64,000 nt of DNA from Myxococcales bacterium SG8_38 (GTDB lineage: Bacteria > Myxococcota_A > Polyangia > Polyangiales > Houyiibacteriaceae): assembly GCA_001303415.1 (NCBI GenBank), contig LJTN01000009.1, positions 1 to 64,000 of the forward strand, in the 5' to 3' direction. Below, in pieces: positions 37,540-46,572 of this stretch; positions within the stretch are counted from its first letter, which is position 1, and each line of letters begins with the position of its first letter. A program made the translations under genes and the position numbers. The notes under the pieces are model-generated. The model saw nothing but the letters and a program-made list of their open reading frames with translations, was not told the DNA's origin and did not search any database.

Positions 37540-38190
37540 TCAGTGACGGAGGCCCATGAGCGCGCTCAGGGTATCGCGGAGCCCTCCCAAATCGGAGGCG
37601 CGGACGTGCGCCGATGCGCCGGCCTCGAGCGCAGCCTGCCGGTCCATCTCGTCGCCCGCGAGCAATACCGCGCGCACGTGCCGTGTCCCCTCGCCACGCT
37701 TGAGCGCCGCGATGATCTGCACGCCCGATAGGTGGCCGAGCTCGGCTCCGAGGACCACGGCGTCGGGAGGTTGCTCGCCCATGTGTATGAGCGCGGCCAA
37801 CGGATCCCGGTATTCGATGACCTCGAACGCCGATTGCAGCGCGTTCGCCATTCGGCCGGTCTGCACGCCATCCACGATCAGTGCGACCCGCGGACGCCCG
37901 GCCTCGAGCTCCTCGGGAATCGGATAGCCATATTTGCGTAAGAAATCGAGCACGTGCGGCCGACGAAATCGCAGGTGCCGGCCGGGAGTCCGAAAATGCG
38001 GAATCCTTCCCCGATCAGCCCAGTTGTGGATCGTCTTCAGGTCGACCTGGCAAAACCGCGCGATCTGAGACGCGGTAAACAAGTCCTTCGGCTTCCGTGC
38101 GTCGCCTACCACTCCTCTTGGGTAACGTTTGGCCAGCAGTGGAGCCAAGCGAAGAACGGTAGAATCTAGAAAAACTGTAGCGCATCGCAC
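37540..38190 (-). CDS. Excisionase/BldC-like HTH regulator with a pseudo-receiver domain
   Basis: 216 residues in the longest frame (GTG at 38190); another GTG at 38112 is possible and no strong Shine-Dalgarno sequence decides. The N-terminal DNA-binding domain (LFTASQIARFCQVDLKTIHNWADRGRI then FRTPGRHLRFRRPHVLDFL) is a MerR/excisionase-type winged HTH. The C-terminal 110 residues have receiver topology but the phospho-accepting Asp is replaced by Gly (VVLGAEL) and the acidic pair is reduced, so it is a pseudo-receiver that probably responds to something other than phosphorylation. It follows the NUDIX gene by three bases. Confidence 0.8.
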   Translation of the reverse strand: MRCATVFLDSTVLRLAPLLAKRYPRGVVGDARKPKDLFTASQIARFCQVDLKTIHNWADRGRIPHFRTPGRHLRFRRPHVLDFLRKYGYPIPEELEAGRPRVALIVDGVQTGRMANALQSAFEVIEYRDPLAALIHMGEQPPDAVVLGAELGHLSGVQIIAALKRGEGTRHVRAVLLAGDEMDRQAALEAGASAHVRASDLGGLRDTLSALMGLRH

Positions 38191-38193
38191 AGG

Positions 38194-39027
38194 TCACGGG
38201 GCGTCGCGCCAGGCGCCGTCGTCGAAGATCATGCGGGTTGCGCCGGGCAACACGGCTTCGTCCTCGGGATGCTCCGGATCACCCGGCAGCGCGAGAAACC
38301 ATCCTTGCGGGCCCGTCACCAACTGGGGCCGCACCAGAGGCGGCTTCCGCGACAGCGCATCAGCGATGACCGACGCGGCGTCGTCGAAGCCCGCGAGCCA
38401 CTGGAGCGTGCGGACCGTCGGTGGGGCCAACTTGATCCGTCCGGCTCGCATCTGCTCGATCGCGTCCTCGGGCCGCAGCCAATCCGCCGAGGTCGTTTCG
38501 CTTCCGTCGTGCGTTGCATGCTGACCCTCCGGCAGTACCGCCACGAAGAAGCGCGTATCGAAGCGACTGCTTTCCATCTCCGGGGTGACCCAGCGCGCGT
38601 AGGGCGTCAGCGCCAGCGCGCCGATCTGCATGTCGAGGGCGTCCGCGAGGTCGAAGAACGATTCGCCTCGAAGAAGCGAATGGCGGGCGTCCGCGAGGTC
38701 GGCTCCCGCGGCCGCGCTGGCCATCAAGACGCCGGCTTCCTCGAAGGTTTCGCGCACCGCGGCGACGAGCAGGCCGAGACCGAGCGCCGGGTTCGTCTCG
38801 CCCAACCGTTCGGCGAGCTCTTCGACGGGGCGGTCGATTCTGCGCCTCCAACGTTCATCGCTATCGCTTTGATCGACCTTTCCACCGGGGAACACGTGCG
38901 CACCGCCCATGAAGCCGCTTCGATGATGTCTGCAAAGCATGAACGTTTCGAGGCCCGCTTCGCCCTCGCGCAAGAGAATCACGGTGGCGGCGTCTTTGAT
39001 CGGCTTTTGCGCCGGGGCGCTGCTCAT
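38194..39027 (-). CDS. NUDIX hydrolase (NUDT19-like)
   Basis: 277 residues from the ATG at 39027, which overlaps the upstream XRE gene by four bases (ATGA). The NUDIX box is recognisable as GGKVD...VREAF/ETFEEAGV (residues about 50-100, with AAVRETFEEAGVLM), in the form typical of the NUDT19/CoA-hydrolase-like branch, followed by a C-terminal region of about 150 residues with WVTPEMESSRFDTRFF. It probably hydrolyses a nucleotide diphosphate derivative such as a CoA or acyl-CoA species; the substrate is not determined. It is coupled to two regulators. Confidence 0.85.
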   Translation of the reverse strand: MSSAPAQKPIKDAATVILLREGEAGLETFMLCRHHRSGFMGGAHVFPGGKVDQSDSDERWRRRIDRPVEELAERLGETNPALGLGLLVAAVRETFEEAGVLMASAAAGADLADARHSLLRGESFFDLADALDMQIGALALTPYARWVTPEMESSRFDTRFFVAVLPEGQHATHDGSETTSADWLRPEDAIEQMRAGRIKLAPPTVRTLQWLAGFDDAASVIADALSRKPPLVRPQLVTGPQGWFLALPGDPEHPEDEAVLPGATRMIFDDGAWRDAP

Positions 39028-39851
39028 GATTCGCGCGACACCAGCACTTGCGTCGTCGACACCCCGATGGCGTTGGCTATCCGTGCCAGGGTCTCGAGCG
39101 ATGGCGTGTGCCGTCCTGCTTCGACGCGTGCAATGTTCGGCCGGTGAATGCCTGTGCGCCTCGCGAGCTCCGCCTGCGTCAATCCTGCAGCGAGGCGCAG
39201 CTCTCGAAGGCGCGCACCGAGCTTCTCGCCGTCGATCGCGATATCGCCCTGTCCGTCCGTCATCTCCGAAGTCGATTGCGTCGCCGCGACCACGAGCTGG
39301 CAAACGGCGCCGCTCTTCAGCTGAAGCGTGGCTTTGGTTGCGCTTGGATCGATGCGAATGCTGACGATTTCGGATCCGTCGTCCGAGGCGTCGATGGGCC
39401 TCTGATGCAACGAGGCCTCACCATTGCCGAGCACGGCGAGCACCTCGTCGCCGCACGGAGAAACCGTCACGAACTCGAAGCGGTGCTCGCGTCGACGATC
39501 GACACGACGCGAGAGCGCAGCGGCTACCTGCGCGACATCGCGGTCGCTGCTGGTCACGAGCCCTCGGCAAATCTCCGTGACGATGTCTTCCAATGCGTCT
39601 CGGTCGCGGTCCAAGTGCGCGATCGGCAAAGCGCGCGATGCACGCACGAACCCAATCGTGGACAGGAGCTCGTCGGCATCGAGCCCGCCGCCATCGATGT
39701 CGACGATGACGGCGGCTTGCCCTTCCACTGCTTCCCCGAGCGAGGTCAGCGGCAACACTCTGCAGTCGATGCGATGGCGGGACAAGGCCTGCCGCCACAT
39801 CTGTGCCACCTGCTCGCGCTCCGTCAGCAATGTCACGCTCAGTGTCATCAT
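39024..39851 (-). CDS. XRE-family HTH regulator with an N-terminal receiver-like domain
   Basis: 275 residues. The first 110 residues resemble a receiver fold (SVTLLTEREQVAQMWRQALSRH; AVIVDIDGGGLDADELL) but lack the N-terminal acidic pair. A middle beta-rich region (about 125-195) has no family I recognise. The last 60 residues are a clear Cro/C1-type HTH (GARLRELRLAAGLTQAELARRTGIHRPNIARVEAGRHTPSLETL). This order, receiver-like then XRE, is unusual. GGAGG abuts the two consecutive ATG codons at the start. It is coupled to the NUDIX gene. Confidence 0.8.
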   Translation of the reverse strand: MMTLSVTLLTEREQVAQMWRQALSRHRIDCRVLPLTSLGEAVEGQAAVIVDIDGGGLDADELLSTIGFVRASRALPIAHLDRDRDALEDIVTEICRGLVTSSDRDVAQVAAALSRRVDRRREHRFEFVTVSPCGDEVLAVLGNGEASLHQRPIDASDDGSEIVSIRIDPSATKATLQLKSGAVCQLVVAATQSTSEMTDGQGDIAIDGEKLGARLRELRLAAGLTQAELARRTGIHRPNIARVEAGRHTPSLETLARIANAIGVSTTQVLVSRES

Positions 39852-39965
39852 TCCTCCGTGTGCGGGAGCGATGAGGTTTACACTCCCACGTCGCGAACCA
39901 CAACTGCCTTATCACGGGAAACGCAAGACGATCGTTCTCTTTCGAGCTCCCCCGATGACCCGTGG

Positions 39966-39994
39966 TTGACACCGGTCTGCCCCTTTGCTACCTC
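39966..39994 (+). promoter_or_regulatory. prs promoter
   Basis: TTGACA (39966-39971) with a 17-base spacer and TACCTC (39989-39994), preceded by TGC as an extended -10. It would give a leader of about 48 bases to prs. Other genes in the downstream chain may be read from it. Confidence 0.6.
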
Positions 39995-40048
39995 GGACGC
40001 CCTTCCTACCGGGTGGCAACTCTATTCTCGCGCTGGAGGGAACCCCCG

Positions 40049-40990
40049 ATGTTCAAGTCGACCTGCGTTTTTTCGGGAAACTCGAATCCGGCGCTCGCCG
40101 AGAAGATTGCGAAGTATCTCGAGCTGCCGATCGGCCGTGCGCGTGTCTCGCGCTTTTCCGACGGTGAGGTGTTTGCCGAGATCAAGGAAAACGTACGTGG
40201 CGTCGATGTTTACGTCATTCAGTCGACCTGCGCGCCGGTGAACGACAATCTGATGGAGCTGCTGGTGATGATCGACGCGCTGAAGCGTGCCTCGGCCGGA
40301 TCGATTACCGCCGTCATCCCTTATTACGGGTATGCGAGACAGGATCGAAAGGCTGCGCCGCGCACGCCGATCACGGCGAAGCTCGTTGCCGACCTGCTCA
40401 GCGCTTCGGGGGTCGACAGGGTCGTGGCAATGGATTTGCATGCAGCGCAGATCCAGGGCTTCTTCAATACGCCGTTCGATCATCTCTATGCGCTACCCGT
40501 GTTTCTGCAGCATCTGAAACCGCGATTTCAGACCCCGCCGGTCTTCGTTTCACCCGACGCGGGCGGCGTCGAGCGAACACGCGCCTATGCGAAACGTCTC
40601 GGGGCCGATCTGGCCATCATCGACAAGCGGCGCGAGGCGAAGAACGTGAGCGAGGTGATGAACATCATCGGTGACATCGAAGAGCGGGAGTGTGTGATTC
40701 TAGACGACATGATCGACACCGCCGGGACGGTCACCAACGCGGCCCGCGCACTTCGCGACAAGGGTGCAAGCAAGGTCCTTGCCGCCGCTACCCACCCGGT
40801 TCTCTCTGGGCCAGCCCTAGAACGCATCATCGACTCCCCCCTCGAGGAGGTCATCGTGACCGACACCATCCCCCTGCGGAAAGAGGCGCAGGAGACGGGG
40901 CGGTTCCGCGTGCTTTCGGTGGCAAGTTTGCTAGGAGAGGCCATCAAACGGATTCACCACAGCGACTCGGTGAGCTCGCTGTTCGTATGA
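40049..40990 (+). CDS. prs: Ribose-phosphate pyrophosphokinase
   Basis: 313 residues from the ATG at 40049 with GGAGGG ahead; the longer open frame starts too far upstream. The conserved blocks are [65 protein letters not shown] and the PRPP loop [21 protein letters not shown]. It makes PRPP from ribose-5-phosphate and ATP. It heads the chain through rplY, pth and the S6-S18-L9-dnaB block. Confidence 0.97.
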   Translation: MFKSTCVFSGNSNPALAEKIAKYLELPIGRARVSRFSDGEVFAEIKENVRGVDVYVIQSTCAPVNDNLMELLVMIDALKRASAGSITAVIPYYGYARQDRKAAPRTPITAKLVADLLSASGVDRVVAMDLHAAQIQGFFNTPFDHLYALPVFLQHLKPRFQTPPVFVSPDAGGVERTRAYAKRLGADLAIIDKRREAKNVSEVMNIIGDIEERECVILDDMIDTAGTVTNAARALRDKGASKVLAAATHPVLSGPALERIIDSPLEEVIVTDTIPLRKEAQETGRFRVLSVASLLGEAIKRIHHSDSVSSLFV

Positions 40991-41005
40991 CTGGAGTAAT
41001 CGACG

Positions 41006-41647
41006 ATGGAAACGACGACGTTGCAGGCTGAGGTCCGCGCGAGCCGCGGAAAGGGGCCAGCGCGTCGGCTGCGTGCACAAGGAAGGCTTCCTGGGGTGTT
41101 TTACGGCCCCGGTGTCGAGCCCACGCCGCTGACCCTGCACCCCAAAGAGTTGGAAAAAGCCCTTCGGGGCGAGAGGGGGCGGAACGTGGTCTTCAAGCTC
41201 TCGGTGGGCGGTGAGGACCAGCTAGCGATGGTCAAGGATGTGATCACCGACCCGGTCACGCAGGAGCTGCTCCACGTGGATTTGTACCGAGTATTCGAGG
41301 ATCGCGAGCTCGAGGTAAACGTGCCTTTCCACACGCACGGCCGCGCGGCCGGCGTCGTGCAGGGCGGCATTCTCAACGTCACGCGCCGTACGTTGCCCTT
41401 GCGGACGACTCCGGCGCGAATTCCGGTGTCCATCGATGCGGACGTCACCCCGCTGGGACTCAAAGAAAGCATCGCGGTGGAGGACGTCGAGCTCCCGGAG
41501 GGCGTGGTTTGCACTCTCTCACCCAAGCTGACGCTGGTCATCGTTCTCGAGCCGCGCAAAGCCCTGGCGGGAGCCGGCGAAGAGGGGGCCCCGGCTGCCG
41601 AGGCCGGAGCTGGCGAAGGCGAAGCGGGCAAGAAGGCTGCCGGCTAG
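41006..41647 (+). CDS. rplY: 50S ribosomal protein L25/general stress protein Ctc
   Basis: 213 residues. The L25 N-terminal domain (EVRASRGKGPARRLRAQGRLPGVFYGPG) and the TL5-type C-terminal beta domain (LPLRTTPARIPVSIDADVTPLGLKESIAVEDVELPEGV) are both present, followed by an Ala/Gly/Glu-rich tail. It binds 5S rRNA. GGAG lies ahead of the ATG. Confidence 0.95.
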   Translation: METTTLQAEVRASRGKGPARRLRAQGRLPGVFYGPGVEPTPLTLHPKELEKALRGERGRNVVFKLSVGGEDQLAMVKDVITDPVTQELLHVDLYRVFEDRELEVNVPFHTHGRAAGVVQGGILNVTRRTLPLRTTPARIPVSIDADVTPLGLKESIAVEDVELPEGVVCTLSPKLTLVIVLEPRKALAGAGEEGAPAAEAGAGEGEAGKKAAG

Positions 41648-41671
41648 CTGCCGGCTACCTCTTGGCGGACC

Positions 41672-42241
41672 GTGGGCGTGCATCTCATCGCGGGCCTCGG
41701 AAACCCGGGGCCCAAATACGCCGCCAATCGCCACAACGTGGGATTCATGGTGGTCGACGAGCTGGCACGCAGGTGGGGTGCGCCGAGCTTCCGCAGTAAG
41801 TGCAAGGGCGAGCTTTCCAAGGTGGCGGTCGGCCCCGAAGAGGTCGTGCTGCTCAAGCCGATGACCTTCATGAACCGAAGCGGGGAGTCGCTTCAGGCCG
41901 CAATGCAATTCTACAAGGTGCCGCTCGAACGCGTCATGTGCGTGCATGACGAGCTCGACCTCGAGTTCGGCGTGGTGCGCCTGAAGATCGGGGGCGGCAC
42001 CGCCGGCCACAACGGCCTGCGATCCGTGATCCAGCGCTGCGGAGCGCCGGATTTCCTTCGCTGTCGAGTGGGGATCGGGCGACCTGACCGAGGGCGGCCC
42101 GAGCACTATGTCTTGAGTGATTTCAGCAGCTTGGAGCGAGTCGAGCTCGGTGTTGTCCTCGAGCTGGCCGCGGATGTTTCGGAAACGGCCGTGCTCGAAG
42201 GGCCGCGCGAAGCGATGAATCGGCACCACGGCCGCTCCTGA
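41672..42241 (+). CDS. pth: Peptidyl-tRNA hydrolase
   Basis: 189 residues. HLIAGLGNPGPKYAANRHNVGFMVVDEL contains the catalytic His, with Asn nearby; KPMTFMNRSGESL and VHDELDLEFGVVRLKIGGGTAGHNGLRSV are conserved. It releases stalled peptidyl-tRNA. The start GTG at 41672 may be replaced by the GTG at 41678. It follows rplY by 24 bases. Confidence 0.96.
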   Translation: MGVHLIAGLGNPGPKYAANRHNVGFMVVDELARRWGAPSFRSKCKGELSKVAVGPEEVVLLKPMTFMNRSGESLQAAMQFYKVPLERVMCVHDELDLEFGVVRLKIGGGTAGHNGLRSVIQRCGAPDFLRCRVGIGRPDRGRPEHYVLSDFSSLERVELGVVLELAADVSETAVLEGPREAMNRHHGRS

Positions 42242-42328
42242 CGGCTGGCATTCGCTCGAAGATCGGCTATGCCTCCGCCTTTCCTCGCTCCAGCCGAGCG
42301 CTGGGGCCGATAGACCAGGAGGAGCACC

Positions 42329-42913
42329 ATGGCAACTGCAGCCGCCGCGGCGCCCATTCGGTGGGCGCGCGAATACGAAACCATTTACATCCTTCGGCCC
42401 GATGTCGACAACGAAAAGGCCGAGCAAATCGTCGGGCGACTCAAGGATGTCATCGCCCGCCTCGACGGGACGCTGACCAAGCTCGACAACTGGGGCAAGC
42501 GCAAACTGGCTTACCCCATTCAAAAGAACAGCCGCGGCATCTTCGTGTATTTGAGGTATGTCGGGTTCAACGACCTCGTAGCCGAGCTCGAGCGCAATCT
42601 GCGCCTGCTCGACGAGGTGGTGCGCTTTCAGACGGTGCTTCTGGCCGAGGACATCGATCCGGCATCGGTCAGCGTCGATCCGGAAGACCTGCAGTACCTG
42701 CATGTCGAGGAAACCGAAGAGACCGAGGATGCCGAGGCCGAGCGCGCCCGGAGCCTGGGGATGGGGCCGAGGGGAGCCGACGAGGAGGGCGACGAGGACG
42801 CCGATGAATCCGACGACATGGACGATGCGGAGGCCTCCGGATCAGAGGAAGCCGATGATGCTTCGGACGACTCGAACGACGACTCCGACGACGACGAGCG
42901 CGAGGAGGACTGA
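42329..42913 (+). CDS. rpsF: 30S ribosomal protein S6 with a long acidic tail
   Basis: 194 residues, against about 95-135 in most bacteria. The S6 core ([67 protein letters not shown]) ends near residue 107. The rest is very rich in Asp, Glu and Ser, especially the last 40 residues. S6 is modified with glutamate tails by RimK in some bacteria; here the acidic tail is encoded. The SD is GGAGGAG. Confidence 0.95.
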   Translation: MATAAAAAPIRWAREYETIYILRPDVDNEKAEQIVGRLKDVIARLDGTLTKLDNWGKRKLAYPIQKNSRGIFVYLRYVGFNDLVAELERNLRLLDEVVRFQTVLLAEDIDPASVSVDPEDLQYLHVEETEETEDAEAERARSLGMGPRGADEEGDEDADESDDMDDAEASGSEEADDASDDSNDDSDDDEREED

Positions 42914-42915
42914 TC

Positions 42916-43179
42916 ATGGCTGAAGATCTGCAGCAAGATTTCGACGTGGATGCGAGGAGCCGTCGCGGCGGCCGCAAGAGGGCCCCGGGCCTCACGCTCG
43001 CTCCGGATTTCAAGTTCGACTACAAGGACCCGCAGCAACTGCGTCATTTCATCACCGATCGCGGAAAGATCGTTCCACGCCGCGTGAGCGGATTGAACGC
43101 CAAGCAACAACGCGACTTGACCCGTGCGATCAAGCGAGCCCGCAACATTGCGCTGCTCCCCTACACGGCCACGAAGTGA
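42916..43179 (+). CDS. rpsR: 30S ribosomal protein S18
   Basis: 87 residues. [51 protein letters not shown] is a textbook S18 core. It pairs with S6 on the 30S platform. It starts two bases after the rpsF stop with no intervening ssb gene. Confidence 0.97.
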   Translation: MAEDLQQDFDVDARSRRGGRKRAPGLTLAPDFKFDYKDPQQLRHFITDRGKIVPRRVSGLNAKQQRDLTRAIKRARNIALLPYTATK

Positions 43180-43186
43180 GGAAGTG

Positions 43187-43654
43187 ATGGCATCGACAGT
43201 CCAAGTCGTCTTGAAGGAAAACCTTGAGCATCTCGGCTCGATTGGCGACGTGGTGCGCGTGCGCCGCGGTTACGCCCGCAACTATCTGCTTCCGCGGGGC
43301 CTGGCCGTCGTCGCCAGCCGCGCAAACGTGCGCCAGATCGAGCACGAGAAGGAAGTGCAAGCGCGTCGCGTGGCCAAGCTTCGCGCCGAGCAAGAGCATC
43401 TGGTGGAGGAGCTATCCCGGGTCACCGTCATGATTGCCAAAGAGGCCGGCGAGGACGGCAAGCTCTTCGGCTCCGTGACTTCCAGCGATGTGATCGAGGG
43501 TCTCAAGGCAAAGGGCATCGAGGCGGACATCGACAAGAGGATGCTGATCATGCCCGACCAACCCGTCAGACAGGTTGGCAGCTACGAGGTGGGCGTGAAG
43601 CTACCGTACGGCTTGACGGCGACCGTGAAGCTCGAAGTGAAGACTCGCGCTTAG
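43187..43654 (+). CDS. rplI: 50S ribosomal protein L9
   Basis: 155 residues from the ATG at 43187 (SD GAGGAAG). VQVVLKENLEHLGSIGDVVRVRRGYARNYLLPRGLAVVAS is the N-terminal rRNA-binding domain, followed by the long connecting helix and the C-terminal domain with FGSVTSSDVIEGLKAKGIEADIDKR. It starts seven bases after rpsR. Confidence 0.97.
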   Translation: MASTVQVVLKENLEHLGSIGDVVRVRRGYARNYLLPRGLAVVASRANVRQIEHEKEVQARRVAKLRAEQEHLVEELSRVTVMIAKEAGEDGKLFGSVTSSDVIEGLKAKGIEADIDKRMLIMPDQPVRQVGSYEVGVKLPYGLTATVKLEVKTRA

Positions 43655-43721
43655 GTTGCGTCGCCACTTCCGCTGAGCTGCCCCAGAGGCTACAACCAGC
43701 GAATAGAGGGAGGGGGCGATC

Positions 43722-45107
43722 ATTCCAACGGCACGACCCGGACAAGTACCACCGAATTCGCTCGAAGCGGAACGAGCGGTGCTCGGTGGCGTCCTTCTCG
43801 AGAACGACGCGATGAACGTCGTTCTCGAAGAGATCTCGCCCGATGATTTCTACAGCGAGGCCAATGCCAAGATCTTCGAGGCGATGACCGAGCTGTTCCG
43901 TCGCAGCCAGCCCGTCGACCACCTCACGCTACGCGAGCTGTTGGCACACAGCGGCAAGCTCGCATCGATTGGCGGCGACGAGTACCTCCTTTCGCTCAGC
44001 AACACGATTCCCAGCGTGTCGAACATCCAGGCGCATGCGCGGATCGTCCGCGAGAAGTCGGTCGTTCGAAAGCTCATTCAGGCTTGTCACGAGGTGGTGT
44101 CGCGCGGCTACGGCGACTACGGGCCCGTCGAGGAATTCCTCGACCAGTCGGAGTCGTCGATCTTCTCCGTTGCGAAGGAACGAGCACGAAATCCTTACGA
44201 GCACGTGAAGGACATCGTGATGCGGACGTTTCAGGAGATCCATGAAACGGCCAATCGCGGAGAGGCGATCACCGGTCTTCCTACCGGCTACAAGCAGCTC
44301 GACAAGTTGACTGCGGGCATGCATCCGGGCGACCTCATCATCGTCGCCGGACGTCCCGGCATGGGAAAGACCTCGTTTGCGCTCAACGTCGCGCACAATG
44401 CATGCGCGAAGGCCAAGTCTCCCGTCGCGGTCTTTTCGCTCGAGATGCCGAAGAGCCAGCTCGTCCGCAGGCTCCTCGGCGCCGAGGCGCGGGTCGACGG
44501 CAATCGCATCCGAACCGGTCAGCTCCACAAGGACGACTGGCCGAAGCTCGCAGATGCGGCCGGCACGCTGAGCGAGATGCCGATCTGGATCGACGACACG
44601 CCCGCCATCACCATGCTGGAGCTGCGGGCCAAGGCTCGGCGCCTCAAGGCAGAGGTCGGTCTCAGCCTCGTCGTGGTCGACTATCTGCAGCTGATGCGCT
44701 CGGGGTCGCGCAACGACTCGCGAGAGCAGGAGATCAGCGAGATCAGCCGGAGCATGAAAGCGCTGGCCAAGGAGCTGGAGCTCCCCGTCATTGCTCTTTC
44801 GCAGCTCAACCGGGGTGTCGAGTCGCGCGGCGTGAAGGACAAGCGGCCGCAGCTTTCGGATCTCCGGGAATCCGGCGCGATCGAGCAGGACGCCGATACG
44901 ATCTGGTTCATCTACCGGGACGAAGTCTACAACCGCGACAGCGAGGACCGCGGCATTGCCGAGATCATCATCGGCAAGCAGCGCGCGGGCCCTACGGGGA
45001 CATGCCGAGTGCGGTTTTTCAGCGAGTACACCCGTTTCGACGACCTGGCGGAGTCCGACTACTACGCGGTTCCCGCGCCCGGGGTCGCCGACTTCCTGGA
45101 TACCTGA
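43722..45107 (+). CDS. dnaB: Replicative DNA helicase DnaB, apparently with an ATT or ATC start
   Basis: 461 residues if started at ATT 43722. The N-terminal block VPPNSLEAERAVLGG, conserved at the start of DnaB, lies upstream of the first in-frame GTG (43779), and no ATG, GTG or TTG occurs between there and the in-frame stop at 43704-43706. A strong GGAGG lies eight bases before ATT 43722 (ATC at 43719 is another candidate). The RecA-like core shows Walker A GRPGMGKTSFALNVA, VVVDYLQLM, LSQLNRGVESR and DLRESGAIEQDAD. It unwinds DNA at the replication fork. Confidence 0.93.
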   Translation: MPTARPGQVPPNSLEAERAVLGGVLLENDAMNVVLEEISPDDFYSEANAKIFEAMTELFRRSQPVDHLTLRELLAHSGKLASIGGDEYLLSLSNTIPSVSNIQAHARIVREKSVVRKLIQACHEVVSRGYGDYGPVEEFLDQSESSIFSVAKERARNPYEHVKDIVMRTFQEIHETANRGEAITGLPTGYKQLDKLTAGMHPGDLIIVAGRPGMGKTSFALNVAHNACAKAKSPVAVFSLEMPKSQLVRRLLGAEARVDGNRIRTGQLHKDDWPKLADAAGTLSEMPIWIDDTPAITMLELRAKARRLKAEVGLSLVVVDYLQLMRSGSRNDSREQEISEISRSMKALAKELELPVIALSQLNRGVESRGVKDKRPQLSDLRESGAIEQDADTIWFIYRDEVYNRDSEDRGIAEIIIGKQRAGPTGTCRVRFFSEYTRFDDLAESDYYAVPAPGVADFLDT

Positions 45108-45141
45108 CGGAACGGCCAAGGTCCCCAGAGCGAGCCACGGG

Positions 45142-46572
45142 CTACAGGTCTTTCACCTCGGCGATGAGGTCTTGAATGACCTTTTTCGCGTCTCCGAAGA
45201 TCATCATCGTGTTGTCGTACTCGAAGAGCTCGTTCTTGATTCCGGCGTAGCCGGCGCTCAGACTGCGCTTGACGACGAAGACCGAGCGCGCCTCGTATGC
45301 GTTGAGGATCGGCATGCCCGCGATGGGGCTCTTCGGGTCCTTGTTGGCCACGGGATTCACGACGTCGTTGGCGCCGAGGATGATCACCACGTCGGTATTC
45401 TTGAACTCAGGGTTCACGACGTCCATCTCGAGCAGATCCTCGTAAGGGACGTCTGCCTCGGCCAATAGCACGTTCATGTGACCCGGCATGCGGCCTGCCA
45501 CCGGATGAATGGCGTAGGTCACCTTGGTGCCCCGAGCTTTGAGGAGATCGGCGAGCTCGCGCACCGCGTGCTGCGCCTGGGCCACGGCGAGTCCGTATCC
45601 CGGAATGATGATCACCGACTCGGCGTTCTCCAGGATCATCGCCGCCTCTTCCGGGCCGCACGAGGTGACGTTGGTGTATTCGTCGCTTCCCCCGCCAGTT
45701 CCTTCGGCCACGCCGAAACCACCGACCAGCACGTTGAGGAGCGAACGGTTCATCGCCACGCACATGATCTGCGTGAGAATCAGACCGGCAGCGCCCACCA
45801 TGGCGCCTGCGATGATCAAGAGCGGGTTCCCGATCACGAAGCCCGCCATCGAAGCAGCCACCCCGGAATAGGAGTTGAGAAGCGATACGACGACCGGCAT
45901 GTCGGCGCCCCCGATGGGAATCGTCAGCAAGATGCCGAGGAGCAGGGCCGCGCCCGACAACACGAGCACCAAGACAACCGAGTCGGCGGCAAGCGCGGCA
46001 ACCGCGAATCCTCCGATGACGAAGGAGCCGGCGAGGAGCCCCAGCGTGATGAAATGCCTTGCCGGAAGCAGAATCGGTTGACCCTTCTTCAGGTTACCCT
46101 GGAGCTTCAGCAGCGCGACTATGCTGCCGGTGAACGTGATGCCGCCAATCAAAATGGAGAGCATCACCGTGATCGCCGAATCCGTGCCGAGCACCTGGTG
46201 GATTCGGCCGGTCGCGCTCTGCTCGACCACACGCTCCCAAAAGACGGAGCCGGCCACCAAGGCCGATGCGAGGCCGCCGAAGCCGTTGAAGAGGGCCACC
46301 ATCTCGGGCATCGCGGTCATCTGGACGCGGATCGCGAATGCGGCTCCGATGATCGTGCCGACGAGCATGCCGCCGCCGATCCATCGGTAGTCGATCACGC
46401 CCAGCTCGAGCAGTGAGCCGACGATCGCGAACAGCATGCCGACCGCGGCGAGCGTGTTGCCACGTCGCGCCGTCTTCACCTTGGCGAGCTGCTTGATTCC
46501 GAAGATGAAAAAGACCGTGGATACGAGATAGATGATCGGGACCACGGTCGATCGAATGACTTCGTGACTCAT
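45142..46572 (-). CDS. pntB: NAD(P) transhydrogenase subunit beta
   Basis: 476 residues. The first 270 residues contain several transmembrane helices (proton channel). The soluble NADP-binding domain III follows with SVIIIPGYGLAVAQAQHAVRELADLL, HPVAGRMPGHMNVLLAEADVPYEDLL, ANDVVNPVA and GMPILNAYEARSVFVVKRSLSAGYAG. With the two alpha subunits it couples proton flow to NADPH formation. The start overlaps the end of pntA2 by four bases. Confidence 0.97.
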   Translation of the reverse strand: MSHEVIRSTVVPIIYLVSTVFFIFGIKQLAKVKTARRGNTLAAVGMLFAIVGSLLELGVIDYRWIGGGMLVGTIIGAAFAIRVQMTAMPEMVALFNGFGGLASALVAGSVFWERVVEQSATGRIHQVLGTDSAITVMLSILIGGITFTGSIVALLKLQGNLKKGQPILLPARHFITLGLLAGSFVIGGFAVAALAADSVVLVLVLSGAALLLGILLTIPIGGADMPVVVSLLNSYSGVAASMAGFVIGNPLLIIAGAMVGAAGLILTQIMCVAMNRSLLNVLVGGFGVAEGTGGGSDEYTNVTSCGPEEAAMILENAESVIIIPGYGLAVAQAQHAVRELADLLKARGTKVTYAIHPVAGRMPGHMNVLLAEADVPYEDLLEMDVVNPEFKNTDVVIILGANDVVNPVANKDPKSPIAGMPILNAYEARSVFVVKRSLSAGYAGIKNELFEYDNTMMIFGDAKKVIQDLIAEVKDL

